This document shows, piece by piece, positions 22,990-32,480 of a DNA stretch of 64,000 nucleotides. The notes below the pieces were generated by a model. That model searched no databases and was not told the origin of the DNA. It was given only the letters and a program-made list of their open reading frames with translations. Every line of letters begins with the position of its first letter. Positions within the stretch are counted from its first letter, which is position 1. The stretch is from contig NZ_AQHN01000016.1 of assembly GCF_000359745.1 (NCBI RefSeq), forward strand, positions 1 through 64,000, given 5' to 3'. The position numbers were made by a program, and so were the translations under genes. This DNA comes from Rhizobium freirei PRF 81 (GTDB taxonomy: Bacteria > Pseudomonadota > Alphaproteobacteria > Rhizobiales > Rhizobiaceae).

Positions 22990-24579
22990 ATGAACGACTA
23001 CACGAAATATCTGGCAAGCCGTGTGACTTCGGGCGGGCTTAGCCGCCGCGAATTCATGGGACGCGCAATGGCAGCCGGCGTGACTTTGGCAGTCGCCGAC
23101 AAACTCTTTACCGAAAGCGCAATGGCCGCCGAGCCGAAGCGTGGCGGGCATCTGAAGCTTGGCCTCGAAGGCGGTGCTGCGACCGACTCCAAGGACCCGG
23201 CGAAATTCCTGTCTCAGGTCATGTTCTGCATCGGCCGCTGCTGGGGCGACATGCTGGTGGAATCCCATCCGCTGACCGGTGCCGCCGTTCCTGCATTGGC
23301 CGAATCCTGGGAACCGTCGAAGGATGCCGCCACCTGGACCTTCAAGATCCGCAAGGGCGTGAAGTTCCACAATGGCAAGGAGCTGACGATCGACGACGTC
23401 GTCGCCACGCTCAAGCGCCATACGGATGCAAAATCGGAATCGGGCGCGCTCGGCGTCATGAAGTCGATCAAGGACATCAAGGCCGATGGCGGCAATCTCG
23501 TCCTGACGCTGACCGAAGGCAACGCCGACATGCCGTTGCTCCTGACCGACTATCACCTCGTCATCCAGCCGAATGGCGGTTATGATGACCCCTTGGCCTC
23601 GATCGGCACCGGCCCCTACAAGATGGTCAGCTTCGAGCCCGGCGTGCGCGCTACGCTCGAGCGCAACAAGGACGACTGGCGCACCGATCGCGGCTTTGTC
23701 GACAGCGTCGAAATCATCTGCATGAACGATGCGACGGCTCGTATCGCCGCGCTGTCGTCCGGTCAGGTTCACTACATCAACCGCGTCGATCCGAAGACCG
23801 TCGATCTTCTGAAACGCGCGCCAACCGTCGAGATTCTGGCCACCGCCGGCCGCGGCCATTATGTCTTCATCATGCATTGCGACAAGGCGCCTTTCGACAA
23901 CAACGATCTGCGCCTGGCATTGAAATACGCCATGGACCGCGAGACCATGGTCAAGAAGATCCTCGGCGGCTACGGCAAGGTCGGCAACGATTTCCCGATC
24001 AACAGCACCTATGCCCTCTTCCCCGAAGGCATCGAGCAGCGCGCCTACGATCCGGATAAAGCAGCTTTCCACTACAAGAAGTCCGGTCATAGCGGCTCTG
24101 TGCTGCTGCGTACCTCCGAAGTCGCCTTCCCCGGCGCCGTCGACGCGGCCGTCCTGTACCAGGAAAGCTGCAAGAAGGCCGGGATCAACATCGAGGTCAA
24201 GCGCGAGCCGGGCGATGGCTACTGGACGAACGTCTGGAACGTCCAGCCCTTCTCCACCTCCTACTGGGGCGGACGGCCGACGCAGGACCAGATGTATTCC
24301 ACCGCCTATCTCTCGACGGCGGACTGGAACGACACGCGCTTCAAGCGCCCGGACTTCGACAAGCTCCTGCTTCAGGCCCGTTCCGAACTGGACGAAGCCA
24401 AGCGCAAGGAACTCTACCGCGCCATGGCGATGATGGTGCGCGACGAAGGCGGTGTCATCCTGCCGATGTTCAACGATTTCGTGAACGCCTCCACCAAGCA
24501 TGTGAAGGGCTACGTCCACGATATCGGCAACGACATGTCGAACGGCTACGTCGCCACCCGCGTCTGGCTGGACGCCTGA
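22990..24579 (+). CDS. Family 5 ABC transporter substrate-binding protein with Tat-type signal
   Basis: 529 residues from the ATG at 22990, preceded by AAGGAACAGGGG; longer in-frame starts run into the hydratase gene. The N-terminus has a twin-arginine-type motif (LSRREFMGRAMAAG) and a cleavage region near SAMAAEP. The rest is the DppA/OppA (SBP_bac_5) fold: WTFKIRKGVKFHNGKELTIDDV and LKYAMDRETMVKKILGG. Members bind peptides, nickel complexes, sugars or quaternary amine compounds. As it is co-directional with the carnitine genes and starts a complete importer, uptake of a carnitine-related compound is the natural inference. A hairpin directly after the gene may stabilise its message relative to the permease genes. 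Confidence 0.9.
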   Translation: MNDYTKYLASRVTSGGLSRREFMGRAMAAGVTLAVADKLFTESAMAAEPKRGGHLKLGLEGGAATDSKDPAKFLSQVMFCIGRCWGDMLVESHPLTGAAVPALAESWEPSKDAATWTFKIRKGVKFHNGKELTIDDVVATLKRHTDAKSESGALGVMKSIKDIKADGGNLVLTLTEGNADMPLLLTDYHLVIQPNGGYDDPLASIGTGPYKMVSFEPGVRATLERNKDDWRTDRGFVDSVEIICMNDATARIAALSSGQVHYINRVDPKTVDLLKRAPTVEILATAGRGHYVFIMHCDKAPFDNNDLRLALKYAMDRETMVKKILGGYGKVGNDFPINSTYALFPEGIEQRAYDPDKAAFHYKKSGHSGSVLLRTSEVAFPGAVDAAVLYQESCKKAGINIEVKREPGDGYWTNVWNVQPFSTSYWGGRPTQDQMYSTAYLSTADWNDTRFKRPDFDKLLLQARSELDEAKRKELYRAMAMMVRDEGGVILPMFNDFVNASTKHVKGYVHDIGNDMSNGYVATRVWLDA

Positions 24580-24621
24580 TGCCCGAACCGGGCGAATAGG
24601 CCCTCATCTCAGAGGAAGCCG

Positions 24622-24646
24622 GGACCGCGGATGAATTTCGCGGTCC
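24622..24646 (+). other. Intercistronic hairpin after the binding-protein gene
   Basis: GGACCGCG (24622-24629), 9-nt loop, CGCGGTCC (24639-24646), a perfect 8-bp stem without a T-run. It lies 43 bp after the binding-protein stop and contains the alternative ATG at 24631, which argues for the permease starting at 24676. Such stems commonly cause differential expression in importer operons. Confidence 0.6.
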
Positions 24647-24675
24647 TCCCGACGTTTAAGCGCGAGGCATCGGCC

Positions 24676-25683
24676 ATGTCCAATTCACCCCCCGGAACCG
24701 TTTTGCCCGGGCTGAGGTTCAAGCAGCGTTTTCCACTGCTGTCCCTCATTATCGAGCGTTGCCTTCTCAGCATCGTCCTGCTGTTTGCAGTCTCCATACT
24801 GATCTTCGGCGGGCTCGAAGCCCTGCCCGGCGATTTCGCTACTACCTATCTCGGCCAGTCGGCAACGCCGCAGGCGGTCGCCAACATCCGCGAGGAGCTC
24901 GGCCTCAACCAGCCGGTGGTCAGCCGCTATGTCCAATGGCTCAGCCATGCCGCGCAGGGCGATTTCGGCACCTCCTGGGCCAGCAAGAACTCCGTGAGCG
25001 AACAGATCGGCAAGCGGCTCGGCAATTCGCTGTTTCTGGCGGGCTTTGCCGCACTGATCTCGGTACCGCTGGCCGTCAGCCTCGGCATGCTGGCCGTTCA
25101 TTTCAGAAACCGTATGCCGGACAAGATCATCAACGTCATTTCGCTCGCGGCAATCTCCCTGCCGGAATTCTTTATCGGTTATCTCCTCATCATGTTCTTT
25201 TCCGTCAAATTCGGGGTCGCCACCTTCCCGGCGACGGTCTTCGACGGCATGGGTTTCCTCGACCGGCTGAAAGCGATCGCCCTGCCGACGGCAACCCTGG
25301 TTCTGGTCGTGCTTGCACATATGATGCGCATGACGCGAGCCGCCATCCTTTCCGTGATGTCGTCCGCCTATATGGAAACGGCCGAGCTGAAGGGGCTGTC
25401 GGCCTTCCGCGCCATCGTCAAGCACGCCGCACCCAATGCTCTGGCGCCGATCATCAATGTCGTGGCTCTGAACCTTGCCTATCTGATCGTCGGTGTCGTC
25501 GTCGTCGAAGTCGTCTTCGTCTATCCCGGCATGGGCCAGTACATGGTCGACGCCGTGACGGTGCGCGACATGCCTGTCGTCCAGGCCTGCGGCCTGATCT
25601 TCGCCGCCGTCTACATCTTCCTCAACATGACGGCCGATATTCTCGCCATCGTCGCCAACCCGCGTCTGAGGCATCCACGATGA
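24676..25683 (+). CDS. ABC transporter permease, DppB type
   Basis: About 335 residues from the ATG at 24676 (GCGAGG upstream); an ATG at 24631 lies in a hairpin loop and is less likely. Six membrane segments are apparent. The binding-protein-dependent transport signature for ATPase contact is ETAELKGLSAFRAIVKHAAPNAL (split here as ETAELKGLSAF and RAIVKHAAPNAL). The first helix, with the long periplasmic loop (ALPGDFATTYLG), is typical of DppB/OppB. The stop overlaps the next ATG (ATGA), so the two permeases are coupled. It forms the inner-membrane channel with the next gene product. Confidence 0.9.
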   Translation: MSNSPPGTVLPGLRFKQRFPLLSLIIERCLLSIVLLFAVSILIFGGLEALPGDFATTYLGQSATPQAVANIREELGLNQPVVSRYVQWLSHAAQGDFGTSWASKNSVSEQIGKRLGNSLFLAGFAALISVPLAVSLGMLAVHFRNRMPDKIINVISLAAISLPEFFIGYLLIMFFSVKFGVATFPATVFDGMGFLDRLKAIALPTATLVLVVLAHMMRMTRAAILSVMSSAYMETAELKGLSAFRAIVKHAAPNALAPIINVVALNLAYLIVGVVVVEVVFVYPGMGQYMVDAVTVRDMPVVQACGLIFAAVYIFLNMTADILAIVANPRLRHPR

Positions 25684-26507
25684 GATTGAGAGACATACCC
25701 GTCACCGCCTGGATCGGCGTCATCGGAATCCTGATCGCCTTCATCTGCGCGATCTTCGCCCCTTGGATAGCCCCCTATGGCGAAACCGAAGTCGTCGGCA
25801 ACGTCTGGCAGCCGGCCGATGCGCAATATTTCTTCGGCCTCGACAATCTCGGCCGCGATATCCTGTCGCGTCTGATCTACGGCACCCGCACGACCCTCTT
25901 CGTCGCGCTGGCGGCAACGATCATTTCCTTCTCGCTCGGCATCATCCTGAGCTTCACCGCCGCTGTCTCGCACGGATTGATCGACACGGTCTTCTCGCGC
26001 TTCAACGACCTGATGATGTCCATCCCGACGCTGATCTTCGCGCTCGTCGTGCTCGCCGTCCTGCCACAGAACCTGATCGTGCTGATCCTCGTCATGGCCA
26101 TTCTCGATTCCACCCGCGTCTATCGCCTTGGCCGCGCCGTGGCGCTCGATGTCGCAGTCATGGAGTTCGTCGAAGCGGCCAAGCTTCGCGGCGAAGGCAG
26201 GATCTGGATCATCTTCCGCGAGATTCTGCCGAACACGCTGTCGCCGTTGCTGGCGGAATTCGGCTTGCGCTTTGCCTTCTCGATCCTGTTTCTCTCCACC
26301 CTGTCTTTCCTCGGCCTCGGCATCCAGCCGCCGTCGGCCGATTGGGGCGGCATGGTCAAGGACAACAAGGACGGCATCATCTTCGGCATTTCAGCAGCCC
26401 TCGTGCCGGGCTCCGCCATCGCGGCGCTTGCGATCTGTGTCAATCTGGTGGTCGACTGGCTTTTGAAGCGCACCTCCAGCCTCAAGGGAGGGCGTGGCGA
26501 TGCCTGA
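25680..26507 (+). CDS. ABC transporter permease, DppC type
   Basis: 275 residues with an ATG overlapping the DppB-type stop. The N-terminal helix (VTAWIGVIGILIAFICAIF) is followed by the DppC signature FGLDNLGRDILSRLIYGTR. The permease motif FVEAAKLRGEGRIWIIFREI contacts the ATPase, and LSFLGLGIQPPSADWGGM lies near the end. It pairs with the preceding DppB-type subunit. The 3' end overlaps the start of the ATPase gene by eight bases. Confidence 0.92.
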   Translation: MRLRDIPVTAWIGVIGILIAFICAIFAPWIAPYGETEVVGNVWQPADAQYFFGLDNLGRDILSRLIYGTRTTLFVALAATIISFSLGIILSFTAAVSHGLIDTVFSRFNDLMMSIPTLIFALVVLAVLPQNLIVLILVMAILDSTRVYRLGRAVALDVAVMEFVEAAKLRGEGRIWIIFREILPNTLSPLLAEFGLRFAFSILFLSTLSFLGLGIQPPSADWGGMVKDNKDGIIFGISAALVPGSAIAALAICVNLVVDWLLKRTSSLKGGRGDA

Positions 26508-28131
26508 GCTTCTTTCCGTCCGCGATCTCAAGATCGAGGCTACCAGCTATCCGCCCGGCGAGCCGCCGAAACGCGTCACCATCGTCGATGGGGTCTCCTT
26601 CGACCTCCAAAAGGGCAAGGTGCTCGGGCTGATCGGCGAGTCAGGCGCCGGCAAGTCCACCATCGGCCTTTCCGCGCTCGCCTATGGCCGCGGCGGCGCG
26701 GAGATTACGGGCGGGCGGGTGCTGCTCGACGGCGTCGATATCCTGCCGCTCGGCAAATCCGGTATCCGCAGAATCCGTGGCGCGCGGGTCTGCTATGTCG
26801 CGCAATCGGCCGCCGCCGCCTTCAATCCGGCTCATAGGCTGGGCGATCAGGTGATCGAAGCCACGGTGAAGCACCGCCTCATGACGAAGGAGGAGGCCCG
26901 CAAACGAGCGCTCTATCTGTTCCGCGTGCTTGGCCTGCCCAATCCGGAAACATTCGGCGAGCGCTATCCGCATCAGGTCTCGGGCGGCCAGCTGCAGCGC
27001 GCCATGACAGCCATGGCGCTCTGTTCAAACCCGGAACTGATCGTCTTCGACGAACCGACGACCGCGCTAGACGTGACGACGCAGATCGATGTGCTGGCCG
27101 CCATCAAGCACGCCATCGAGGAAACACGTACGGCCGCGCTCTACATCACCCACGACCTCGCCGTCGTCGCCCAGATCTCCGACGACATCATGGTGCTGCG
27201 GCACGGAAAGATGGTCGAATATGGCAGCGTCCAGCAGATCATCGAGGAGCCGAAGCAGGACTATACCCGCGCCCTCGTCAACGTCCGACAGGAGGCAAGA
27301 GCCGAAGCCGCCGACCAGTCGAGCGCGCTTCTGAAAATCGAGAATATCAGCGCGCAATATTCGAACGGCTTCAAGGTGCTACACGATGTTTCCCTCCACG
27401 TTCCCAGGGGGCAGACATTGGCGGTAGTCGGTGAATCCGGCTCCGGCAAATCGACGCTTGCCCGCGTCATCACCGGCCTGCTGCCACCGAGCGACGGTCG
27501 GATTTCGTTCGATGGCAAGCCGCTCACACCGGCTTTGAAAAGCCGCTCGCGGGAGGAATTGCGGCGCATCCAGCTGATCTACCAGATGGCGGATACCGCC
27601 ATGAATCCGCGCCAGACCGTGCGCGATATCATCGGCCGGCCGCTGACCTTCTACGACGGCCTGCATGGTGCTGCAAAGACGGCGCGCGTGAAGGAGCTGC
27701 TCGATCAGATCGAGATGGGCAACGGCTTCATCGACCGCTATCCGGCCGAGCTTTCCGGTGGCCAGAAGCAGCGCGTCGCCATCGCCCGTGCGCTCGCGGC
27801 CAAGCCGGAACTCATCCTTTGCGACGAGCCGACATCGGCGCTCGATCCACTCGTTGCCGAGGGCATTCTGAAATTGCTGCTCAAGCTGCAGGAGGAGGCT
27901 CATCTCTCCTACGTCTTCATCACCCACGATATCGCCATCGTGCGCGCCATCGCCGACAGCGTCGCGGTGATGCACAGCGGCAAACTCGTCCGCTTCGGCC
28001 CGAAATCCCAGGCGCTTTCGCCGCCTTTCGACGATTACACCGACCTGCTGCTGAAATCCGTGCCTGAAATGGAGATCGGCTGGCTCGAACGGGTCCTGAC
28101 GACCAGGAGAATGGAGAGTGCCGGAAACTAA
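26500..28131 (+). CDS. ABC transporter ATP-binding protein with two fused ATPase domains (DppD-DppF type)
   Basis: 543 residues from the ATG at 26500, which is 8 bp after AAGGGAGG; the GTG at 26494 is too close to that site. Domain 1 has Walker [10 protein letters not shown], signature [10 protein letters not shown] and Walker [13 protein letters not shown]. Domain 2 has [24 protein letters not shown] and [12 protein letters not shown]. Both domains look catalytically complete. Fusion of the two ATPases in one chain is common in alphaproteobacterial peptide/nickel-type importers. It completes the binding protein, two permeases and ATPase set. Confidence 0.93.
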   Translation: MPELLSVRDLKIEATSYPPGEPPKRVTIVDGVSFDLQKGKVLGLIGESGAGKSTIGLSALAYGRGGAEITGGRVLLDGVDILPLGKSGIRRIRGARVCYVAQSAAAAFNPAHRLGDQVIEATVKHRLMTKEEARKRALYLFRVLGLPNPETFGERYPHQVSGGQLQRAMTAMALCSNPELIVFDEPTTALDVTTQIDVLAAIKHAIEETRTAALYITHDLAVVAQISDDIMVLRHGKMVEYGSVQQIIEEPKQDYTRALVNVRQEARAEAADQSSALLKIENISAQYSNGFKVLHDVSLHVPRGQTLAVVGESGSGKSTLARVITGLLPPSDGRISFDGKPLTPALKSRSREELRRIQLIYQMADTAMNPRQTVRDIIGRPLTFYDGLHGAAKTARVKELLDQIEMGNGFIDRYPAELSGGQKQRVAIARALAAKPELILCDEPTSALDPLVAEGILKLLLKLQEEAHLSYVFITHDIAIVRAIADSVAVMHSGKLVRFGPKSQALSPPFDDYTDLLLKSVPEMEIGWLERVLTTRRMESAGN

Positions 28132-28195
28132 AGGCTCGACATCTCCAACTTTCAGCCCAAATTTGATCATGCCGACATTATCGGAATAGAATCTC

Positions 28196-30199
28196 ATGGC
28201 CGACCGCAGCTTTACAACCATCGAAAACCACTGGATCACCCTCAAGGATGGCACGCGGCTGGCGGCGCGCATCTGGATGCCCGACGGCGCCGACCGCGAT
28301 CCCGTGCCGGCGGTCTTCGAGTTCCTGCCCTATCGCAAGCGCGACGGAACAAGCCCCCGAGATGAGTCCACCTATCCCGTCTTCGCTGCAGCCGGCATCG
28401 CCGGCGTGCGCGTCGATATCCGTGGCTCCGGCGAATCCAGCGGTATCATCGATGGCGAATATACCGAGCTCGAGCTTGCCAATGCCTGCGAGCTGATCGC
28501 CTGGATTGCGGCACAGCCCTGGTCGAACGGCTCGGTCGGCATGATGGGTATCTCCTGGGGCGGCTTCAACTGCCTGCAGGTCGCTGCCCTGAAGCCGCCG
28601 GCGCTGAAAGCGGTGATTTCGATCGCCTCCACGGTCGACCGCTACAATGACGACATCCACTACAAGAACGGCTGCCACCTCTCCGCCCAGCTTTCCTGGG
28701 CGGCAACCATGCTCGGCTACCAATCGCGTTCACCCGATCCGGCCATTGTCGGCGGCGACTGGCGAGATATGTGGCTGCAGCGCCTCGAGCAGGAACCCTT
28801 CTTCATGGAGGAATGGCTGGAGCATCAGCGTCGCGACGATTTCTGGCGGCATGGGTCCATCTGCGAGGATTTCGCAGGCTTCGATATCCCCGCCCTCGTC
28901 GTCGCCGGCTGGGCGGACGGCTATCGCAACACGCCGCTGCTGGCCGTCGAGGGTCTCGGGGAGAAGGCAAAGGCGCTGATCGGTCCATGGGTCCACAAAT
29001 ATCCGCATTTCGCCTGGCCGAAGCCGCGCGCCGATTTCCACGGAGAAGCCATTGCCTGGTGGAACCGCTGGCTGCGCGGCGAGCGTAACGGTGCCGATAG
29101 CATGCCATCCGTGCGCGCCTACATTCTCGATTCCATAAAACCCGCCACGCGCCGCGATTTCGACCCTGGCTTCTGGATCGCCAAGCGTGAATGGCAGCAG
29201 CCGGACATGCAATGCTTCTATGTCGAGCAATTCGGCACCTTGATGGACGGCATGCCGATCCCGCATGCGCCGGAACATCCCGTCTATCTGCGTTCACCGC
29301 TGGACACGGGCACGGCCTCGGGCGAATGGTTCACCCTGAAGCCGGACGCGGAAATGGCAATCGATCAACGCGTCGACGATGCCGGGTCGCTGACCTTCCA
29401 GACCGCGCCGCTGACGGAGGATCATGATTATCTCGGCCGCCCGGTCGTCAAATTGACGCTGCGATGCGACGCCGAAACCGCCAATCTCTGCGCAAGGCTC
29501 GTCGACATCCATCCGGACGGTACGGCGACGCGCGTCTCCTTCGGCGTGCTCAATCTCGCTCATCGCAACGGCAATGCCGCGCCCGAGCCGCTGGCCAAGG
29601 GTGAGCGGACTACGATTACCGTGACGCTGGATGCCTGCGGCTACCGTTTCCGCAAGGGGCATCGCATTCGCCTGTCGCTGTCGACTGCCTATTGGCCGAT
29701 GGTCCTGCCGCCGCCGGAAGATCCGGGGCTGACAATCGATCTAGCCTCCATCGGCCTTGCTTTGCCCCGGCTCGGTGCGCATGAGCTTATCGACGTCAAG
29801 CAGCCTGACAATCCCGATCCGCTGCCGAAATATGTCGAGCATGCGCCGGGCTCGACGAAGCGGCAGGTGGTGCGTGATCTCTCAGCCGGCCGGACCCGCT
29901 ATGAAATCCATGAGGATACCGGTCTGTTCGAACATCCCGGCACCGGGCTTTCGACAAGGCAGCTGCGTAAAGAAGTCTGGTCGATCGCACCGGACGACCC
30001 GCTGTCGATGACGGGCATCTCGACCTGGACATGCGACATGCAGCGTCCCGGCTGGTTCGTTCGCACCGTCGCGGCGTCATCCATTTCCTGCACCGCAACG
30101 GACTGGATCGTCAGCGCCTCGGTCATCGCCTATGAAGGCGAAACCGAGATTTTCAGGAAGATATTCCAGGAAAAGCGCATCGCGCGCGATCTGATGTAG
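28196..30199 (+). CDS. CocE/NonD-family serine hydrolase (X-Pro dipeptidyl-peptidase-like)
   Basis: A 667-residue alpha/beta hydrolase. The nucleophile is Ser120 in MMGISWGGFN. A catalytic Asp motif (AGWADGYRNTPLL) and His motif (GPWVHKYPHF) follow. The C-terminal third is the jelly-roll domain of the X-Pro dipeptidyl-peptidase/cocaine esterase group. No signal peptide is seen, so it acts in the cytoplasm, consistent with processing something imported by the upstream transporter. The family hydrolyses esters, amides or X-Pro dipeptides. Next to carnitine genes, an acylcarnitine or other betaine ester is a plausible but unproven substrate. The gap to the ATPase gene is 64 bp. It ends one base from the stop of the convergent hydrolase gene. 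Confidence 0.88.
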   Translation: MADRSFTTIENHWITLKDGTRLAARIWMPDGADRDPVPAVFEFLPYRKRDGTSPRDESTYPVFAAAGIAGVRVDIRGSGESSGIIDGEYTELELANACELIAWIAAQPWSNGSVGMMGISWGGFNCLQVAALKPPALKAVISIASTVDRYNDDIHYKNGCHLSAQLSWAATMLGYQSRSPDPAIVGGDWRDMWLQRLEQEPFFMEEWLEHQRRDDFWRHGSICEDFAGFDIPALVVAGWADGYRNTPLLAVEGLGEKAKALIGPWVHKYPHFAWPKPRADFHGEAIAWWNRWLRGERNGADSMPSVRAYILDSIKPATRRDFDPGFWIAKREWQQPDMQCFYVEQFGTLMDGMPIPHAPEHPVYLRSPLDTGTASGEWFTLKPDAEMAIDQRVDDAGSLTFQTAPLTEDHDYLGRPVVKLTLRCDAETANLCARLVDIHPDGTATRVSFGVLNLAHRNGNAAPEPLAKGERTTITVTLDACGYRFRKGHRIRLSLSTAYWPMVLPPPEDPGLTIDLASIGLALPRLGAHELIDVKQPDNPDPLPKYVEHAPGSTKRQVVRDLSAGRTRYEIHEDTGLFEHPGTGLSTRQLRKEVWSIAPDDPLSMTGISTWTCDMQRPGWFVRTVAASSISCTATDWIVSASVIAYEGETEIFRKIFQEKRIARDLM

Positions 30200-30200
30200 G

Positions 30201-31121
30201 TCAGCGCGAACCGACAAACCGGCTTGCCGCCGCGCATATGGCGGCAAAGCCGGCACGCGCGCCCTCGCTCATATGCCTTGCCCGCAACCAGGCATGCACC
30301 ATTTGAGGTTCTTCGCGGAACCAGACTTCGACGCCCGCCTGAGCAAGACGCGCCGCATAATTGCGGCCGTCGTCGCGCAACGGATCGAAATGCGCCACGG
30401 TAATGAAAGCCGGCGGAAGACCGGCCACGGAAGATAAAGCAAGCGGACCGGCGACCGGATCGCCTTCTGGCGCCTGCAGGATACTGCGGTAATAGCTGAC
30501 ATCCGCCGTGGTCAGCCCCGGCGCCTCGGCCATCTCCTCATAGGAGCCGGAGACGAGATCGCCACCCAACGCGGGATAGATCAAAATCTGGCCGACAATT
30601 CCCGAAAGCCCCTCGGCTTTCGCCCGCACCGCCAATCCTGCCGCGAGATTGCCGCCGGCGCTGTCGCCGATCAGCACGATCGGCCTCTTCTCAGCGAGCA
30701 GCTGTTTAAGGACCGTGAAGCAGTCGTCGGTCTGTGCCGGCCAGCGATATTCCGGCGCCAGCCGATAATCGACGGAGATCAGCTCCGCTCCGGCATGATC
30801 GGCAATCTCGGCGCAGATGGCATGATGGCTCTCGAGCGAGCCGACGACGAAGCCGCCACCGTGAAGATAGAGCAAGGTCGTCTTAGTGCGGATATCGGCT
30901 GGAAGGTATCGCCTGATCGGTATGCTACCCGACACGATGTCGTCCCGTGTGAGCAAGCCTTTCGGCAAGGGGCGATCGAAACGGGCGCACAGGGCATCAT
31001 ACCATTGGCGCTGCTGCGCGATGGATGCCGACACCGCATCCGGAGGATAGAAGGAATCGCAAATCGCCATGAATTCCAGGATTGCCGCTTCACTCGGCAT
31101 GGGACGCTGCGGAGAACTCAT
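30201..31121 (-). CDS. Alpha/beta hydrolase, hormone-sensitive-lipase-like esterase
   Basis: 306 residues. The oxyanion motif HGGGFVVGS is followed by SVDYRLAPE, the nucleophile elbow GDSAGGNLA and a late His in QMVHAW. This is the HSL (family IV) esterase pattern, acting on short acyl esters in the cytoplasm. The ATG follows TGAGGG with normal spacing. It is tail to tail with the CocE-type gene, with one base between the stops, so the two cannot both be fully transcribed past their ends without antisense overlap. It may be part of the carnitine-ester scavenging group or unrelated. Confidence 0.88.
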   Translation of the reverse strand: MSSPQRPMPSEAAILEFMAICDSFYPPDAVSASIAQQRQWYDALCARFDRPLPKGLLTRDDIVSGSIPIRRYLPADIRTKTTLLYLHGGGFVVGSLESHHAICAEIADHAGAELISVDYRLAPEYRWPAQTDDCFTVLKQLLAEKRPIVLIGDSAGGNLAAGLAVRAKAEGLSGIVGQILIYPALGGDLVSGSYEEMAEAPGLTTADVSYYRSILQAPEGDPVAGPLALSSVAGLPPAFITVAHFDPLRDDGRNYAARLAQAGVEVWFREEPQMVHAWLRARHMSEGARAGFAAICAAASRFVGSR

Positions 31122-31426
31122 GACAAACCCTCAATATTGGCAGGAGGCCATTTTAATCACCTCTACCACCAAAACACCTACCTGCTTACGGCCAAGATCG
31201 TCACGGTGACGACATTGTGACCGGCGAAATCACCTCGCCCTCGATGTCCGTGGAGGGGCGCGTGGCCATGTCCGGATGGCGCATCGGAAACCGTTGAGCC
31301 CACGCTTTCGAGAGCGGCATTTACCCGCTCTTTCACGCGGGCAAATGGCACCCTGTTCAACCGACCTCCACAGGCCGTTAAGTTGACCACACCATTGGAT
31401 TGGCCCGCTAGCAGAACCAGGCCGTC
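31122..31426. other. Intergenic interval of about 300 bp
   Basis: Lies between the start of the HSL-type esterase and the end of the LysR gene, both minus strand. No convincing coding frame is seen. It must contain the esterase promoter. Short frames here have no family signature. Confidence 0.4.
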
Positions 31427-32323
31427 CTACCCGCAAATCGGGGCATGTGCGTTGATATAGTCCCAAAGTCGGTTGGCGACCGGCCCGTGCGGGCGGTCGC
31501 GACGGCGCGCCGCCACGAGGTCGATATCTGTGCCCGGGAAATGCTGCCCCGCGATAGAGAGCAGGCGCCCATCGCGCAACTCCTCCTCGATCATGAAGCG
31601 CGGCAGATGTCCCCAGGCCATGCCGCGAAGGACGATCTCCTTCTTCATCGCGTGATCGGCGACCGTGCATTGCGATGCGCCTTCGACCACGTAGAAATTG
31701 GTCTTCGGCGTGTTCCGGGCCGTGTCGCGAATGATGCATTGGGTCGATGCGCGCATCTGTTCGGGCGAAATCAGCTGCGAGGGGGCAAACGGCAGGAAGC
31801 CCGGGGCGACCACGGGTACGAAGGAGATCGTGCCAAGATCGATCCATTCGAGGTGCTGATCGGACTTGTCGATCCAATGGAGGATCAAATCGGCCTCGTC
31901 TTCGAAAAGCCGTTCGGACGGACCGCCGATCGTCTCGAAGTGCAGATCGAGCCGCGTGTTCGGGCAGTGTGAGAAAAAGCCGCCCAGCAATTGCAGTCCA
32001 TTATGCAACGGGCAGGTATCGCCGAGGATCACGCGCAGATACGTCTCCTCTCCCATTGCCAGCTGGCGGGCATGCACACGCAGCGCCTCCATTTCGCCAA
32101 GCAGAGCCTGCGCCTTGCGATAAAAGGAGCGGCCAGCCTCGGTGAGGTCTACCCGGTAGCCGCTGCGGTCGAGCAGGGCGACGCCGAGATTCGCTTCAAG
32201 TTTGGCGATCGCCGCAAACACGGCCGTATGCGATCGGTTCAGCGCCGAAGCTGCGGCCTGGAAGCCGCCTTCGCGAACAACCGCGTCGAAGCACTGGATT
32301 TCCTGAAGTGTGAATGGCTGCAT
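31427..32323 (-). CDS. LysR-family transcriptional regulator
   Basis: 298 residues, standard length. The N-terminal winged helix-turn-helix is clear (LQEIQCFDAVVREGGFQAAA, with SHTAVFAAIAKLEANLGVAL and LTEAGRSFYRKAQ). The C-terminal periplasmic-binding-like effector domain follows from about residue 90 (LRVILGDTCPLHNGLQLLGG). It is divergent from the enol-lactonase-like hydrolase gene with 157 bp between starts, the usual layout for a LysR activator and its target. The inducer is not evident. Confidence 0.9.
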   Translation of the reverse strand: MQPFTLQEIQCFDAVVREGGFQAAASALNRSHTAVFAAIAKLEANLGVALLDRSGYRVDLTEAGRSFYRKAQALLGEMEALRVHARQLAMGEETYLRVILGDTCPLHNGLQLLGGFFSHCPNTRLDLHFETIGGPSERLFEDEADLILHWIDKSDQHLEWIDLGTISFVPVVAPGFLPFAPSQLISPEQMRASTQCIIRDTARNTPKTNFYVVEGASQCTVADHAMKKEIVLRGMAWGHLPRFMIEEELRDGRLLSIAGQHFPGTDIDLVAARRRDRPHGPVANRLWDYINAHAPICG

Positions 32324-32356
32324 TGTAGGTTTTAGTTACAGTGATTTTCCAATCTT

Positions 32357-32372
32357 TTCAATTTTTATTGAA
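32357..32372. promoter_or_regulatory. LysR-type operator candidate
   Basis: TTCAAT (32357-32362), TTTT, ATTGAA (32367-32372), a perfect palindrome with the T-N11-A feature expected for LysR proteins. It lies 33 bp upstream of the LysR ATG and about 110 bp from the hydrolase start. Confidence 0.6.
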
Positions 32373-32480
32373 GCTACAGAGAAGTAGCGTCGAACCGTTC
32401 TCGACAATACGCACCGCTTCCTCGAGCCAAAGTCCCGGAGGCAAGGCGGCAGGCGCCAACAGCAAGAGAAGGACCATGTC

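Noticed and set aside
22960..24519. A 519-residue minus-strand open frame
   Set aside because: Antisense shadow of the substrate-binding protein gene, whose family motifs and ribosome site are clear.
31230..31877. A 215-residue minus-strand frame
   Set aside because: Overlaps the LysR gene on the same strand in another frame and has shadow-like Arg/Gly/Pro composition.
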